64,000 nucleotides of DNA from Paenibacillus sinopodophylli. Lineage in GTDB: Bacteria; Bacillota; Bacilli; Paenibacillales; Paenibacillaceae. Below the pieces are notes generated by a model. The model was not told the DNA's origin and did not search any database. It was given only the letters and a program-made list of their open reading frames with translations. Below are positions 25,157 to 34,749 of this stretch, in pieces (positions within the stretch are counted from its first letter, which is position 1; the number at the start of each line of letters is the position of its first letter). The DNA is taken from positions 372,001-436,000 of the forward strand of contig NZ_VDBO01000003.1 in NCBI RefSeq assembly GCF_005930355.1, given 5' to 3'. The position numbers and the translations under genes were made by a program.

Positions 25157-26395
25157 ATGACGATGAAAACAGTGATTATTAATCGATTTATTACTTACGC
25201 GCAAGTTGGAACCCAGTCCGATGAGAGCAGTGACGCTTGCCCCTCAACACCGGGACAGCTCGTACTTGCCCGTCTGCTCGTTGACGAGCTTGCAAGCATC
25301 GGTATGCAGGATATTACGATGGATGCGAACGGCTATGTCATGGCCACCCTCCCATCCAATACCGACAAACAGCTGCAAACGATCGGCTTTCTAGCTCATA
25401 TGGATACAGCAACGGACTTTACCGGTAAGGACGTCAAGCCTCAGGTTATCGACCATTACGACGGGAATGACATTGTCCTGAATAAAGCGCTGAACATTGT
25501 CCTGTCACCAAAGGATTTTCCTGAGCTGACAGGCTATAAAGGGCATACGCTCATTACAACAGATGGCACTACGCTGCTTGGTGCCGACGATAAAGCCGGT
25601 ATTGCGGAGATTATGACAGCGATGGCTTATCTTCTTGAGCATCCCGAGGTGAAGCATGGCAAAATTCGCGTCGCCTTCACACCAGATGAGGAAATCGGCA
25701 GAGGCCCACATCGCTTTGACGTGGCAGCCTTTGACGCTTCTTATGCTTATACAATGGATGGCGGCCCGCTAGGCGAGCTGCAATACGAGAGCTTCAATGC
25801 AGCCGGGGCTCATATTGTCATCAAAGGCAAAAACGTTCACCCCGGCACGGCTAAAGGCAAAATGATACATTCCGCCAAAATCGCTATGGAGCTGCAAGCC
25901 AAGCTGCCTGCCGATGAGTCGCCAGAGTACACCGAGGGCTATGAAGGCTTCTTCCATCTTGTCTCAATAGAGGGTGACGTCGAAGAGTCGCAGCTCCGTT
26001 ATTTGATTCGCGACCATGGCCGCAAGCGGTTTGACGAACGTAAAGCCCAGATAACACGCATCGTGGAAGAGCTGCAGGCCAAATACGGTAACGACCGCCT
26101 TACGCTGGAAATTAAGGATCAATACTTCAATATGCGAGAAAAGATCGAGCCGGTCATGGAGGTTGTAGAGATTGCTAAGCAAGCGCTTGAGAATCTCGGC
26201 ATCGAACCGGTTATTGAGCCGATACGCGGGGGCACAGATGGCTCTCAGCTATCCTACATGGGACTGCCTACGCCGAACATTTTCACAGGCGGAGAGAACT
26301 ATCACGGCAGATTCGAATACGTATCGGCTGACAATATGGTGAAAGCTGTCCATACAATCATTGAAATTGCAAAGCTTTATGAGGAAAAAGCATAA
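25157..26395 (+). CDS. pepT: Peptidase T (tripeptide aminopeptidase)
   Basis: A 412-residue M20B metallopeptidase. Zinc ligands and catalytic residues are visible in order: AHMDTA (His about 81), GADDKAG (bridging Asp about 143), DEEIG (catalytic Glu pair about 177), the Asp in TMDGG, and [10 protein letters not shown] (His near 380). The dimerisation 'lid' lies around 215-320. It removes the N-terminal residue from tripeptides in the cytoplasm. GGAG lies 8 bp before ATG 25157. The next gene is an MFS pump, 160 bp away, with a long hairpin between. Confidence 0.95.
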   Translation: MTMKTVIINRFITYAQVGTQSDESSDACPSTPGQLVLARLLVDELASIGMQDITMDANGYVMATLPSNTDKQLQTIGFLAHMDTATDFTGKDVKPQVIDHYDGNDIVLNKALNIVLSPKDFPELTGYKGHTLITTDGTTLLGADDKAGIAEIMTAMAYLLEHPEVKHGKIRVAFTPDEEIGRGPHRFDVAAFDASYAYTMDGGPLGELQYESFNAAGAHIVIKGKNVHPGTAKGKMIHSAKIAMELQAKLPADESPEYTEGYEGFFHLVSIEGDVEESQLRYLIRDHGRKRFDERKAQITRIVEELQAKYGNDRLTLEIKDQYFNMREKIEPVMEVVEIAKQALENLGIEPVIEPIRGGTDGSQLSYMGLPTPNIFTGGENYHGRFEYVSADNMVKAVHTIIEIAKLYEEKA

Positions 26396-26463
26396 CTTAA
26401 CCCCTTCGCTTCTCAACAATTAACAGTCATGCAGAAATAGCTTGATAACACGCATAGAAAACG

Positions 26464-26507
26464 AAATAATAGGTAGCAGGCCTATACAGGCTTGTTGCCT
26501 ATTATTT
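26464..26507 (+). terminator. Long (about 19-bp) hairpin between pepT and the MFS gene
   Basis: AAATAATAGG pairs CCTATTATTT, and the inner part continues pairing through GGCC/GGCT with three G-U pairs around a 6-base loop. No T-tract of usual length follows. It may be a terminator for pepT or a leader structure of the MFS gene. Confidence 0.5.
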
Positions 26508-26557
26508 GATTCTATACACGCTTTAGCGAGCACAGCAGAGAGGTTGACAAGAACATC

Positions 26558-27748
26558 ATGGAGCTAACAGAACGTTTAACTAAGAAACAAGCGGCCAAAG
26601 AGCCGTTCCCCGTCTCGATTCTCTCCCTGACCGTCGGTGCATTCGCCATTGGCATGACCGAATTTGTCATTATGGGACTCCTTCCGAACGTGGCACAGGA
26701 CTTGGGCGTGAGCATATCATCCGCAGGTCAACTAATCACCATGTATGCACTGGGAGTTGCTGTCGGTGCACCTATACTGACGATCCTCACCCACCGCATC
26801 CCGCAAAAAAAACTATTGCTGCTTCTAATGGTACTATTCATTATCGGCAATGCTATTTCGGTTATCGCCCCCAGCTACGCCGTACTAATGGGAGCACGGA
26901 TGCTGACCGCCCTGACTCACGGCACTTTCTTCGGCGTTGGCGCCGTTATTGCATCCAATCTGGTACGTCCGGACAAGCGAGCCGGAGCCGTATCCATTAT
27001 GATGGCAGGACTTACTATAGCCAATATTATCGGTGTACCGCTCGGCACCTTTATCGGGCAGCATATGGGATGGCGAGCCTCATTCGGAGCGATTGCCATC
27101 ATGGGCGTACTCGCACTAATCGGCATTTTACTTTTCATTCCGAAGCTGAAGCCTGAACAGCCAGTGAGCATTGTTAAGCAAATTAGCGCTCTTGCAAGCC
27201 CTAAGCTAATGTTGTTCCTGCTCATAGGAGCACTTGGCAACGCAGGCCTATTCGCCGTATTCACTTATATTGCCCCGCTGCTCGTTCAGGTATCGGGCTT
27301 CGCTGAGCATAGCGTTACCTGGATTTTAGTCTTATTCGGTATCGGTGTGACGATTGGCAATATCGTTGGTGGAAAACTGGCCGACTGGAAGCTGCTGCCC
27401 GCCATTCTTGGTCTATATTTGGCGATCTGCATCATTCTGGCCATCCTCACCTTTACCATCTACAGTCCTGTAGCGGCTGTCATCACGATCTTCTTCTGGG
27501 GAGCAGCGTCATTTGCCGTCATGCCTGGCCTGCAGGTTCGCATTATGAGCCTGGCGCAAGCAGCGCCGGCACTTGCCTCTACTTCAAGCCACTCAGCTGG
27601 CAATCTAGGCAATGCAGCTGGTGCGTTTATCGGCGGATTAGTTATTACCCACCTGTCCATAACGGCGCTGCCCTGGGTTGGTGCTCTGCTAGTCGGTGCT
27701 GCTCTTATTCTAGGAATGGCATGTTTCATCTCGGAACGCAGAGCGTGA
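26558..27748 (+). CDS. MFS efflux transporter, DHA1 family
   Basis: 396 residues with twelve predicted membrane spans. The N-terminal motif (MTEFVIMGLLPNVAQDLGVS, then AGQLITMYALGVAVGAP) and the second-half GRL motif region match the drug/sugar efflux (AraJ/Bcr-like, DHA1) subgroup of the major facilitator superfamily. The conserved 'WRASFGAIA' loop is near residue 170. It probably exports a small hydrophobic or nucleoside-like compound by proton antiport; the substrate cannot be read from sequence. The ribosome binding site GAGAGG lies about 15 bp upstream, somewhat far. It is followed by a strong terminator. Confidence 0.85.
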   Translation: MELTERLTKKQAAKEPFPVSILSLTVGAFAIGMTEFVIMGLLPNVAQDLGVSISSAGQLITMYALGVAVGAPILTILTHRIPQKKLLLLLMVLFIIGNAISVIAPSYAVLMGARMLTALTHGTFFGVGAVIASNLVRPDKRAGAVSIMMAGLTIANIIGVPLGTFIGQHMGWRASFGAIAIMGVLALIGILLFIPKLKPEQPVSIVKQISALASPKLMLFLLIGALGNAGLFAVFTYIAPLLVQVSGFAEHSVTWILVLFGIGVTIGNIVGGKLADWKLLPAILGLYLAICIILAILTFTIYSPVAAVITIFFWGAASFAVMPGLQVRIMSLAQAAPALASTSSHSAGNLGNAAGAFIGGLVITHLSITALPWVGALLVGAALILGMACFISERRA

Positions 27749-27764
27749 CAGCCATTGATACGGA

Positions 27765-27807
27765 AACCGGACTGACACAGCTATTTGTGTTTAGGCCGGT
27801 TTTTTTC
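27765..27807 (+). terminator. Terminator of the MFS gene
   Basis: AACCGG pairs CCGGTT, with inner ACACA/TGTGT pairing, followed by seven T residues. Confidence 0.85.
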
Positions 27808-27844
27808 ATTCGTCTGCCGTGCCCGCATATTTTTTTCATAGTGT

Positions 27845-27870
27845 TGTAACGAAATGCGGCTATTGCAGTC
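27845..27870 (+). promoter_or_regulatory. Candidate ECF-sigma autoregulatory promoter
   Basis: TGTAAC at 27845-27850 and AGTC at 27867-27870 are 16 bp apart. This is the AAC...GTC pattern of ECF-sigma promoters (sigma-X/W/M type: TGWAAC, about 16-17 bp, CGTC). It lies about 25 bp before the start of an ECF sigma gene, the usual autoregulatory position. Confidence 0.55.
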
Positions 27871-27894
27871 TTATGTAGGTGAGGAAGTGAGAGC

Positions 27895-28374
27895 ATGAAC
27901 GATTTCGAGAACATCTATAATCAGTATTTCCGAGATATTTATTTGTTTGTGCTTTCTTTAAGCCGAAACGAAGCGATAGCGGAAGAGATCACACAAGATA
28001 CATTTTTCAAAGCATTGAAGAGCATCGACAGCTTTAAAGGTCATTGCAAGATAAACGTATGGCTCTGTCAGATCGCCAAAAACACTTATTTCTCCTATGT
28101 GGAAAAACAAAAACGGTTTGAGCTCGGACAAGTACCTGAACCTGTAAACCTCATCAATATTGAAGAAGCTATGCTGGATAAGGATAACGTTCTTCGCATT
28201 CACAGAACGCTGCGTCGTCTGAATGAGCCTTATAAAGAGGTTTTCACGCTGCGTGTGTTCGGGGAGCTGTCTTTCGGCCAAATTGGCGATTTGTTCGAGA
28301 AAACCGAGAGCTGGGCTAGAGTCACCTTTTACAGGGCCAAAACAAAGATGCAGCAAGCACTAAAGGAGGAATAG
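27895..28374 (+). CDS. ECF RNA polymerase sigma factor
   Basis: 159 residues with only sigma region 2 (YNQYFRDIYLFVLSLSRNEAIAEEITQDTFFKAL, about 8-42) and region 4 (LRRLNEPYKEVFTLRVFGELSFGQIGDLFEKTESWARVTFYRAKTKM, about 105-152). This is the layout of group 4 (ECF) sigma factors. GAGGAAG lies upstream of ATG 27895. The next gene, 4 bp after the stop codon, encodes a zf-HC2 membrane anti-sigma factor, so the pair is a classic membrane-sensing switch. An ECF-like promoter just upstream suggests autoregulation. The regulon is unknown. Confidence 0.9.
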   Translation: MNDFENIYNQYFRDIYLFVLSLSRNEAIAEEITQDTFFKALKSIDSFKGHCKINVWLCQIAKNTYFSYVEKQKRFELGQVPEPVNLINIEEAMLDKDNVLRIHRTLRRLNEPYKEVFTLRVFGELSFGQIGDLFEKTESWARVTFYRAKTKMQQALKEE

Positions 28375-28378
28375 CCAT

Positions 28379-29071
28379 ATGCTGAAATGTGAGGTCATTA
28401 AGGATTTGCTGCCTTTGTATATCGATAAGGTGTGCAGCCGCGAGAGCGCTACACTTATCGAAGAGCATCTCGCTGGTTGCAGCAGTTGCCGATTGGAATG
28501 GGAGAACTTGCAAAGCGCGATTCCACTCCCGCTGCAGACAGTTGATAACAATCGCAGGGATGGTCTTGTCTTGAAAGCCATCTCCAGCTACTGGGGCCGC
28601 ACCAAGCTGAAAGCTTTCATGAAGGGGGCTATGCTGTCATCCCTAACGATTGGTCTTCTAGTACTCGCTTATTTCGGCTTAACACAGTGGCATATTATGA
28701 AGGTTCCTGCTGATCTTGTCGTCATTGAGGATGTAGGGAAAATGAAAGACGGCAGAATCGCCTTTCATCTGCGGCTAACGGACGACTACGATTTGAATCA
28801 AATCAGCTACGATATGGATGAAGAAGGCAACTTCTATATGACCCCGTACCGTCCTATTATCAAGAAGAAAAGGGTAGCTCCCGTCGGACTGTTCAACATG
28901 TATCAAGCATTAGATTCCTTCCTGAATGAAGTGTATAAGAGCAGATTCGGAGCCGATACCCATATAAAAGCTTTATATATTGTGACGCGCGACGAACATA
29001 TCTTGGTCTGGCAGGAAGGGATGTCGCTGCCGCCGGCAAGCCTTGCGGCTGAGGAAGAATTGAAAAGGTAA
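28379..29071 (+). CDS. Anti-sigma factor with zinc-finger (zf-HC2) domain and one membrane span
   Basis: 230 residues. The N-terminal cytoplasmic anti-sigma domain has the H-x3-C-x2-C signature (EEHLAGCSSC, about 28-37). A basic segment and one membrane helix (LSSLTIGLLVLAYFGL, about 85-103) follow, then about 125 extracytoplasmic residues with no recognised domain. It is expected to hold the preceding ECF sigma factor at the membrane until an envelope signal releases it. The ribosome binding site GGAGG sits inside the end of the sigma gene, 9 bp before ATG 28379, giving tight coupling. Confidence 0.88.
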   Translation: MLKCEVIKDLLPLYIDKVCSRESATLIEEHLAGCSSCRLEWENLQSAIPLPLQTVDNNRRDGLVLKAISSYWGRTKLKAFMKGAMLSSLTIGLLVLAYFGLTQWHIMKVPADLVVIEDVGKMKDGRIAFHLRLTDDYDLNQISYDMDEEGNFYMTPYRPIIKKKRVAPVGLFNMYQALDSFLNEVYKSRFGADTHIKALYIVTRDEHILVWQEGMSLPPASLAAEEELKR

Positions 29072-29076
29072 AGCAG

Positions 29077-29112
29077 AAGAGGCTATCCCATAGCGTTACG
29101 GGACAGCCTCTT
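29077..29112. terminator. Hairpin between convergent anti-sigma and phnA-like genes
   Basis: AAGAGGCT-TCCC pairs GGGA-AGCCTCTT. There is no long T-tract on either side, but its position after both stop codons supports bidirectional termination. Confidence 0.65.
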
Positions 29113-29126
29113 GCATGTGCGGTAGA

Positions 29127-29468
29127 TTATGCCTTTTTCACAAACTCCGACTTCAGCTTCATTGCTCCAAAGCCGTCGATTTTGCAATCGATATCATGAT
29201 CTCCATCTACTAAGCGTATGTTTCTTACCTTCGTGCCTATTTTCAATACAGATGAGCTGCCTTTTACTTTAAGGTCCTTGATTACCGTAACGGTGTCGCC
29301 ATCTGTTAGAATATTTCCGTTCGCGTCCTTCACGATCTTGTTATCATCGCCAGCCGCAGCCTCGGATTCCAGTGTCCACTCATGGCTGCATTCTGGACAA
29401 ATGAGCATATTTCCGTCCTCGTACGTGTATTCTGATTGGCATTTCGGGCAATTTGGCAATTCCGTCAT
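29127..29468 (-). CDS. phnA: PhnA/YjdM-type zinc-ribbon protein
   Basis: 113 residues: a zinc ribbon with two CPxC pairs (CPKC near residue 7 and CPEC near 26), followed by the PhnA domain ([25 protein letters not shown]). The name phnA comes from an old link to alkylphosphonate use that has not held up; the function is uncertain. ATG 29468 ([10 protein letters not shown]) is chosen, with GGAG about 11 bp upstream. The longer open frame to 29594 has no ribosome binding site and overlaps the neighbour. Confidence 0.88.
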   Translation of the reverse strand: MTELPNCPKCQSEYTYEDGNMLICPECSHEWTLESEAAAGDDNKIVKDANGNILTDGDTVTVIKDLKVKGSSSVLKIGTKVRNIRLVDGDHDIDCKIDGFGAMKLKSEFVKKA

Positions 29469-29578
29469 TGTATAATTTCTCCATTCATAATTAGTCCTTA
29501 TACTATACGATGGTTGCCCGAATAAATCAAAACGCCCCGCCATACTCATAGTGAATCGTATACGGAATAACAAGAAGT

Positions 29579-30478
29579 TTAGCGGCTGTTCCATGTCTCC
29601 ATAAGCAGCTCGCCAGTCATCATAGCACCAGCCAGCGATCCCATAGCTGCAGCAGCTATAGCCTGATGCATCTCCGTAGCCGCATCTCCCGCACTGTAAA
29701 CGCCAGCGATATTCGTCTTGCCGAAAGCGTCCACGACCACAGCTCCCGATTCCTTCATCTCGCAGCCTAACGTTTGCGGCAATTCAGATCCGGCAGCGAG
29801 CTTAGGGGCAAAAAATATGCCTTTGCATGGGATAATAGAACCATCCATTAGAACAACTCGTTCCACCAATCCTTCACTCGATTCAATTCTCTCGATTGGC
29901 GAGTCATACGTTGGAACATTGTGCCGAGCAAGCTCCTCTCGCTCTTCGTCCGTCCACTCATCAGGACCATTCGTGCAAATCGTGTAGCTGTCTGTCCAAC
30001 CGGCCAGCATTTTCGCTAAATGCAGCCCTCTGGCACCCTTCACAATCAAGACGAGCGGCTGATCCCTCAGCTCCCAGCCATCGCAGAATGGACAGACAAA
30101 CGCACTTTTTCCATAAACATCCGCCAGTCCGTTAATGTCCACCGGAAGATCCTTCATCCCCGCTGCAAACAGCAGCTTCCTGCTTCGGTAGCTTATTCCC
30201 TGCGCAGTTGTCACTTGAAACTGACCGTCGCTTCCTGTAACGGATACGGCTGAATCTTCGACAAATTGGACACCGGGATACGCGCTAATCTGCTCCTTCG
30301 CAATACGGCGGAACTCACTAGGACTAATGCCGTCACGGGACAGAAACCCATGGGTTTCACGAGTCACGCGGTTGCGTGGACGTCCTTCGTCAATGACAAC
30401 CACATTTCGTCTTGCTCTTCCAAGTACAAGCGCCGCATTCAAGCCTGCGGGACCTCCGCCTATAATAATAACATCCAT
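29579..30478 (-). CDS. Thioredoxin-reductase-like FAD/NAD(P)-dependent oxidoreductase
   Basis: About 299 residues. FAD-binding [16 protein letters not shown] is at the N-terminus. A redox-active pair CPFC (about 134-137, CPFCDGWE) is at the position of the CATC pair in thioredoxin reductase, and SAGDAA (about 265) completes the FAD site. The usual GGGDSA NADPH loop is not clean: the corresponding segment reads [12 protein letters not shown]. Coenzyme use may therefore differ, and a dedicated partner protein rather than thioredoxin may be reduced. ATG 30478 has GGAG 6 bp upstream. The next gene downstream on the same strand is the PhnA-like gene, about 110 bp away. Confidence 0.85.
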   Translation of the reverse strand: MDVIIIGGGPAGLNAALVLGRARRNVVVIDEGRPRNRVTRETHGFLSRDGISPSEFRRIAKEQISAYPGVQFVEDSAVSVTGSDGQFQVTTAQGISYRSRKLLFAAGMKDLPVDINGLADVYGKSAFVCPFCDGWELRDQPLVLIVKGARGLHLAKMLAGWTDSYTICTNGPDEWTDEEREELARHNVPTYDSPIERIESSEGLVERVVLMDGSIIPCKGIFFAPKLAAGSELPQTLGCEMKESGAVVVDAFGKTNIAGVYSAGDAATEMHQAIAAAAMGSLAGAMMTGELLMETWNSR

Positions 30479-30646
30479 AATCTTCTCCAATATAATCACC
30501 CTTCCAGATCCATAATGTCTATAATTAGTGCGCAAAAACGACGATCATTTCATGTTTTCTGTAGGCTAGAAGCAGTTACTTACAGCCTATCCTCTTACAA
30601 TGTTTAGAGACGTCAACGCTATATTTCAGCTATTACAGACTCTTAA

Positions 30647-30661
30647 TGTCTATTATAGACA
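30647..30661. promoter_or_regulatory. 15-bp perfect palindrome, candidate operator upstream of the TrxR-like gene
   Basis: TGTCTATTATAGACA is a 7-1-7 inverted repeat. A partial copy (ATGTCTATAATTAG) lies at 30515-30528 nearer the TrxR-like start codon. Two sites flanking the probable promoter would suit autogenous or redox repression. Confidence 0.45.
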
Positions 30662-30683
30662 ACCTGAGCCTACTATTCAAGTA

Positions 30684-30718
30684 CAAAAAAAACCGCCAAG
30701 CCCAAATGGACTTGACGG
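30684..30718 (-). terminator. Terminator of the small SLH protein operon
   Basis: CCGTCAAG-CC pairs GG-CTTGGCGG on the minus strand, followed by eight T residues. Confidence 0.9.
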
Positions 30719-30730
30719 ATCAGCAGTTGA

Positions 30731-32452
30731 TTAATTAATAAAGTGCGTATGTTGTAGGAAACGCTTGAGCATAACAGCCGCTTGTGCACGTGTAGCATTA
30801 GCAGCGGGAACGAACGTCTCCGCAGTCATGCCCGTAATAATATCAGCTTCCACAGCCTGTGCAACAGCTGCTTGCGCCCAGCTGCTAATGGAGGCTTGAT
30901 CTTTGAATGCAGTGAGCGATCCAGTAGCTTGACCCGCATCCGCAGCTTTAACACCTGCCGCAGTAATCGCTCGTGCAATCATAACTGCCATTTGCTCACG
31001 AGTAATCGTATCATTTGGCTTAAAGCTGTTGTCGCTAAAACCATCAACCAGCTTTGCCTTTGCTGCAGCAGCGACAGCTCCTGCGAACCAATCGCTAGAC
31101 TTTACATCTGCGAAGCTCGCAGATGCTGCATCTGCTGGAAGACCGAGGGAACGAACGAGCAATGCCGCAAACTCTGCTCTTGTGATTTGACTATTAGGGG
31201 CAAAGTTGCTTTCCGTTACGCCATTCACAACTAACTTGGACGCGAGCAGCTCAATATCTGCTTTAGCCCAGTGCGTGCTTACATCATTAAAAGTTTTAGC
31301 CGAGGAAAGCACGGTATAGATGCTGTTCCCGTTTCGCTTGAAAGTAACCTTCGTAGATCCGTCCGCTTGTTTCTCGAACAAAGCTGGTACGAAAGAAAAT
31401 GCACCTGTCAGCGGATCATACAGAACAACTGTCGCTTGTTTATCATTCACAGCTGTCGATAATACAATGCTTCTGTCGACATAGACGGAACCAAACTGAT
31501 TCAGCTCAATGGACTTACCGTTGCCTATTGCCGATACAGTGAAATCAATCGCAATGCCCAATTGGGATGCAGATATGCCTTGTGCATTCAGTTTAATCTT
31601 TGCATCCAAATCTGTTGTTGCTGGAGCAATTGTAATTTGAATGCTTATTCCTTCACTCGAAGCGCCTAGAGCTTGAGCGATTGCGGCAAAATCAATGATG
31701 TTCAGCGGCAATGAGTACTCGCCGTCATTGGTTTGCAACGAAATAATTGAATTCGGAGCAGCAACTGCAGCCGCTGCTAATTCAGCTGACGAGAGATTAA
31801 ACTGCACTTTCTCTCCAGCAGCGTTATTGTACGCGATATAAACAATCGGTGCAGCCCCGCCGTTATCCTGCTTCGCTGCTTTCGCTAATGCTTCAGCAAG
31901 AGCCGCCGCATTCTGCTTAACTACCGTTGTTGCGCGGCCATCAGCATCCTTGGAAGGAGTAGCTTCATTCTTGCTTGTATCCACCGATACAGGCACTGCA
32001 CTAGACTTTGGAGGCGTGATAGGCTTGCCCGACACCGTTGCAGGTGTCTCTATCGTCCCGATAGGCGCGCTGCCCCCGTTGTCTCCACCATTATCTCCGC
32101 CACCCGTGCTTGCTGCTTTCACAGTAAAGTCGAGCGTGGCTACTTGCTCAGCTTGTCCTGCGACAACCTTGTAGGTGCCTGCAATCTCTCTGCTCGCCAA
32201 AGTAAAGGAGCTAGAGAACGTGCCCCCGCTTACTGGAACGATTGTATAGAACACCACGCTGCTTCCTGGGCGCAGCACTTTAATAATAACCTCATCCAAA
32301 GTGGATGTACCGCTAATAACAACATTGCCGCTTTGCTCAACGGGCTCTATTGCGTTGATCGTAACCGCAGCAGTGCTTGCGAAAGCTGTGACGGGTACAA
32401 GCATGAAACAAAGCATAATGACCAGCATCATATTAAGCTGTCGTAATTTCAC
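30731..32452 (-). CDS. Exported S-layer-homology (SLH) protein
   Basis: About 573 residues. The signal peptide is LRQLNMMLVIMLCFMLVPVTAFA. GTG 32452 is preferred because AGGTGAGG is 9 bp upstream; ATG 32479 would lengthen the n-region. An Ig-like domain follows (about 25-110), then a Gly-rich linker, and a middle domain of unknown type (about 180-390, ending in TVLSSAKTFNDVSTHWA). Three SLH repeats close the protein, each with the F-x-D-V-x-x-x-x-W-A pattern and a TRAEFAALLVRSLG / TREQMAVMIARAI / TRAQAAVMLKRFL ending. SLH repeats bind pyruvylated secondary cell-wall polymer. The gene starts 38 bp after the stop of the upstream secreted protein, so the two form an operon driven from 34750-34792. 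Confidence 0.88.
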   Translation of the reverse strand: MKLRQLNMMLVIMLCFMLVPVTAFASTAAVTINAIEPVEQSGNVVISGTSTLDEVIIKVLRPGSSVVFYTIVPVSGGTFSSSFTLASREIAGTYKVVAGQAEQVATLDFTVKAASTGGGDNGGDNGGSAPIGTIETPATVSGKPITPPKSSAVPVSVDTSKNEATPSKDADGRATTVVKQNAAALAEALAKAAKQDNGGAAPIVYIAYNNAAGEKVQFNLSSAELAAAAVAAPNSIISLQTNDGEYSLPLNIIDFAAIAQALGASSEGISIQITIAPATTDLDAKIKLNAQGISASQLGIAIDFTVSAIGNGKSIELNQFGSVYVDRSIVLSTAVNDKQATVVLYDPLTGAFSFVPALFEKQADGSTKVTFKRNGNSIYTVLSSAKTFNDVSTHWAKADIELLASKLVVNGVTESNFAPNSQITRAEFAALLVRSLGLPADAASASFADVKSSDWFAGAVAAAAKAKLVDGFSDNSFKPNDTITREQMAVMIARAITAAGVKAADAGQATGSLTAFKDQASISSWAQAAVAQAVEADIITGMTAETFVPAANATRAQAAVMLKRFLQHTHFIN

Positions 32453-32490
32453 TTTTATATTCCTCACCTTCATATTCATTCAATAGCTTA

Positions 32491-34704
32491 TTAAGACGGA
32501 TTATTATTATTGTTGTTCTCACTTAAAAGAAGAGCTTGATCAAATTCGCTTTGTGTCTTCACGCTAGCTAGATTCAAGCCTACATCAGTCGGATCGTCGC
32601 TGTATTTGCTCACGATATAAGCTTTGACGGTGTAGTTAGGGTTTGTCGCTGCATCGCTCACATTGAAGTTAGCCGAATAGGTGCCTGTTCCTACTTTCAG
32701 ATCAGCTGCAACGATGCTTACTGGTGTTGTTCCATTAAACAGCTGGAATACAACGGATTGATTGCCGCTTTGATTCGTATTGCTATTAGAATCGCGTGCG
32801 AGTAGATAATCATTGCCACTTTGATTGTTGTTATTGCGTGCAAGCACATTAATCTTAGCGGTAATGCCATTAACTGGAGTTACGGCTGGTGCCGTCATGT
32901 AAAATAGCTCAGTGGATTTCATGGCATAACCCTCAACACGTTTACTGCTGTATCCATTCGCTTTAATATTGATGTAGTATTCGCGACCGTCTAGAAAGAC
33001 ACCTTTCTGAATGGTAAGCTTTCCATTTGTCAGGGTATATTCAGAGCTTGTAAGTTCCCTAGTAATATCTTGATAATTATCATATACTTCGATGCTTGTT
33101 ACTTGATCACGCCAGCTTGTATTATCTTCGAATAGGAACTCACTTACTGCATTGCTCAGTATAGAGCCTCTAAAATCGGGCGTATTGTCTGTAATACGTG
33201 TATTAACCTCAATATTCTTTCGATAACCATACTCATCTCCTACAATGCCGTCCTCTACCTTCAACTGAATCGAACCCACTGTAATCGCATTATGGAAAAT
33301 AATCTTTATCTCATTATTTTGCAGTGACACAATATCGTTAGGTCCAAGTTTTTCAAAGGTATTGCCTTGGTCCAACGAAATTTGAATTTTTTCTTTGAGA
33401 TGTGATCCCGTTCCATCTACTGTTAAATCCACCAAACTATTACTGTAGCTTTCAAACCCTAAACTCAACAAGCGACCATTATAGGATAGATAGTTGTTAT
33501 ATGAGTACATATTCGAAAGTTGATTTTTATTAGTCCATCTGGTTTCGAATCCATTATCGCTGAGCTTGTTTCCATTCATATCGGTAATTACATCTAATCC
33601 ATAGAAATAAAAATAGCTGTAGTCGCCCGGTGGCAACGTCACGAAATGAAGGTTGATGGTGTTACCAGATATGGTAACTTGGACATCATTTGCAAGGCCA
33701 TTGTAATACCCGGTTGCATTATTATACATTTGTACGTTCTGTTTAAAGGTTGCAATAGCAGCTTCATCCATTTGAATATCCTCATCAAAATACAGGGCCA
33801 AATCATGAAGTTCATTAGAGAAAAAATATCTCTCCAACTTAGGTGGCGTTGTATCTGCTGGATTAGGATCATTTACGCCCGTGTTTGCCTTAATATAAGC
33901 AGTTGCTCTTGTATCATTCTGCACATTGCCTTCGGCATCCCTGAGAGCCCTGCCAGAAATGATAATTTGGTTGGATTCTCCTTTAATCGCTTCCACCAAA
34001 TGAATATGCAGCTTACCAGAAACAACCGTTGCTGTATCCTGTTCCGTTAACTGGATTGAGTTTTTTTGAGGATTACGTGAAATTTCAATATATTCTTTTA
34101 GAAAGCCTTCATCTTCAGTATTATCGAAAACCTCTTCGTTGAAAGTGATAACAATATCATGATTATCGGAACTAACTTCTGCGCTCTGTATAACTGGCGG
34201 GCTTACTTGAAGATTCATCTCTTCGTTCAGGTTGCCCACTTCATCCTTTATGGTTCCAGCAGCAATCTTAATGACTGTATTAGCACTAGTAATAATTTTC
34301 ATATTTTGATTGTAGGACAAATATAATTCCTGATCTTCTATATAAGCTTCACTATCTTGCTTCTGGAAAGGTGTAAAATTCACGCCATCACTCGACAGAC
34401 TGATATTATTTTTCAGAAAATCTGCAACCTGTTCAGGGGTGGAATTGTCCGGTGCATGAATTGAAAAATACTCATTAAATTTTAAATATACATATTTTCC
34501 GTTTGAGGAAACCGCACCAACAAAGACTGGAGGAGCCGTATCTGGTACTGTTAGCGGTACAAAGTTAACCTCTCCTCCAACTGGCGTTGCATAGCCTGTA
34601 ACGGGTGCTGCACTTAGAACCGCCGCCGCTGTCAGCGTAACAGCCATCCACTGCGATACCTTTCTTTTCAACTGCGTCTTGCCTTTTTTGTTTCTTGTAT
34701 TCAT
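32491..34704 (-). CDS. Large secreted Ig-like repeat protein, operon partner of the SLH protein
   Basis: A 737-residue protein. A long basic n-region and hydrophobic core (WMAVTLTAAAVLSAAPVTGYA) form the signal peptide. Several beta-sandwich repeats of the SwmB/Big type follow, each with a core like 'LKFNEYFS', 'ITFNEEVF' or 'LYFDEDIQ'. Around 540-605 a segment (VFLDGREYYINIKANGYSS) resembles DUF1533 Hb-interacting domains. The tail is Asn-rich (NNNNNPS). It has no SLH or sortase signal, so surface attachment may depend on the co-transcribed SLH protein. AGGAGTG lies 10 bp before ATG 34704. The promoter just upstream shares its layout with that of the kinase operon. Confidence 0.78.
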   Translation of the reverse strand: MNTRNKKGKTQLKRKVSQWMAVTLTAAAVLSAAPVTGYATPVGGEVNFVPLTVPDTAPPVFVGAVSSNGKYVYLKFNEYFSIHAPDNSTPEQVADFLKNNISLSSDGVNFTPFQKQDSEAYIEDQELYLSYNQNMKIITSANTVIKIAAGTIKDEVGNLNEEMNLQVSPPVIQSAEVSSDNHDIVITFNEEVFDNTEDEGFLKEYIEISRNPQKNSIQLTEQDTATVVSGKLHIHLVEAIKGESNQIIISGRALRDAEGNVQNDTRATAYIKANTGVNDPNPADTTPPKLERYFFSNELHDLALYFDEDIQMDEAAIATFKQNVQMYNNATGYYNGLANDVQVTISGNTINLHFVTLPPGDYSYFYFYGLDVITDMNGNKLSDNGFETRWTNKNQLSNMYSYNNYLSYNGRLLSLGFESYSNSLVDLTVDGTGSHLKEKIQISLDQGNTFEKLGPNDIVSLQNNEIKIIFHNAITVGSIQLKVEDGIVGDEYGYRKNIEVNTRITDNTPDFRGSILSNAVSEFLFEDNTSWRDQVTSIEVYDNYQDITRELTSSEYTLTNGKLTIQKGVFLDGREYYINIKANGYSSKRVEGYAMKSTELFYMTAPAVTPVNGITAKINVLARNNNNQSGNDYLLARDSNSNTNQSGNQSVVFQLFNGTTPVSIVAADLKVGTGTYSANFNVSDAATNPNYTVKAYIVSKYSDDPTDVGLNLASVKTQSEFDQALLLSENNNNNNPS

Positions 34705-34749
34705 CTGAACTTTTCACTCCTGTTTCGATAAATTTACCTACTAAAGTCC

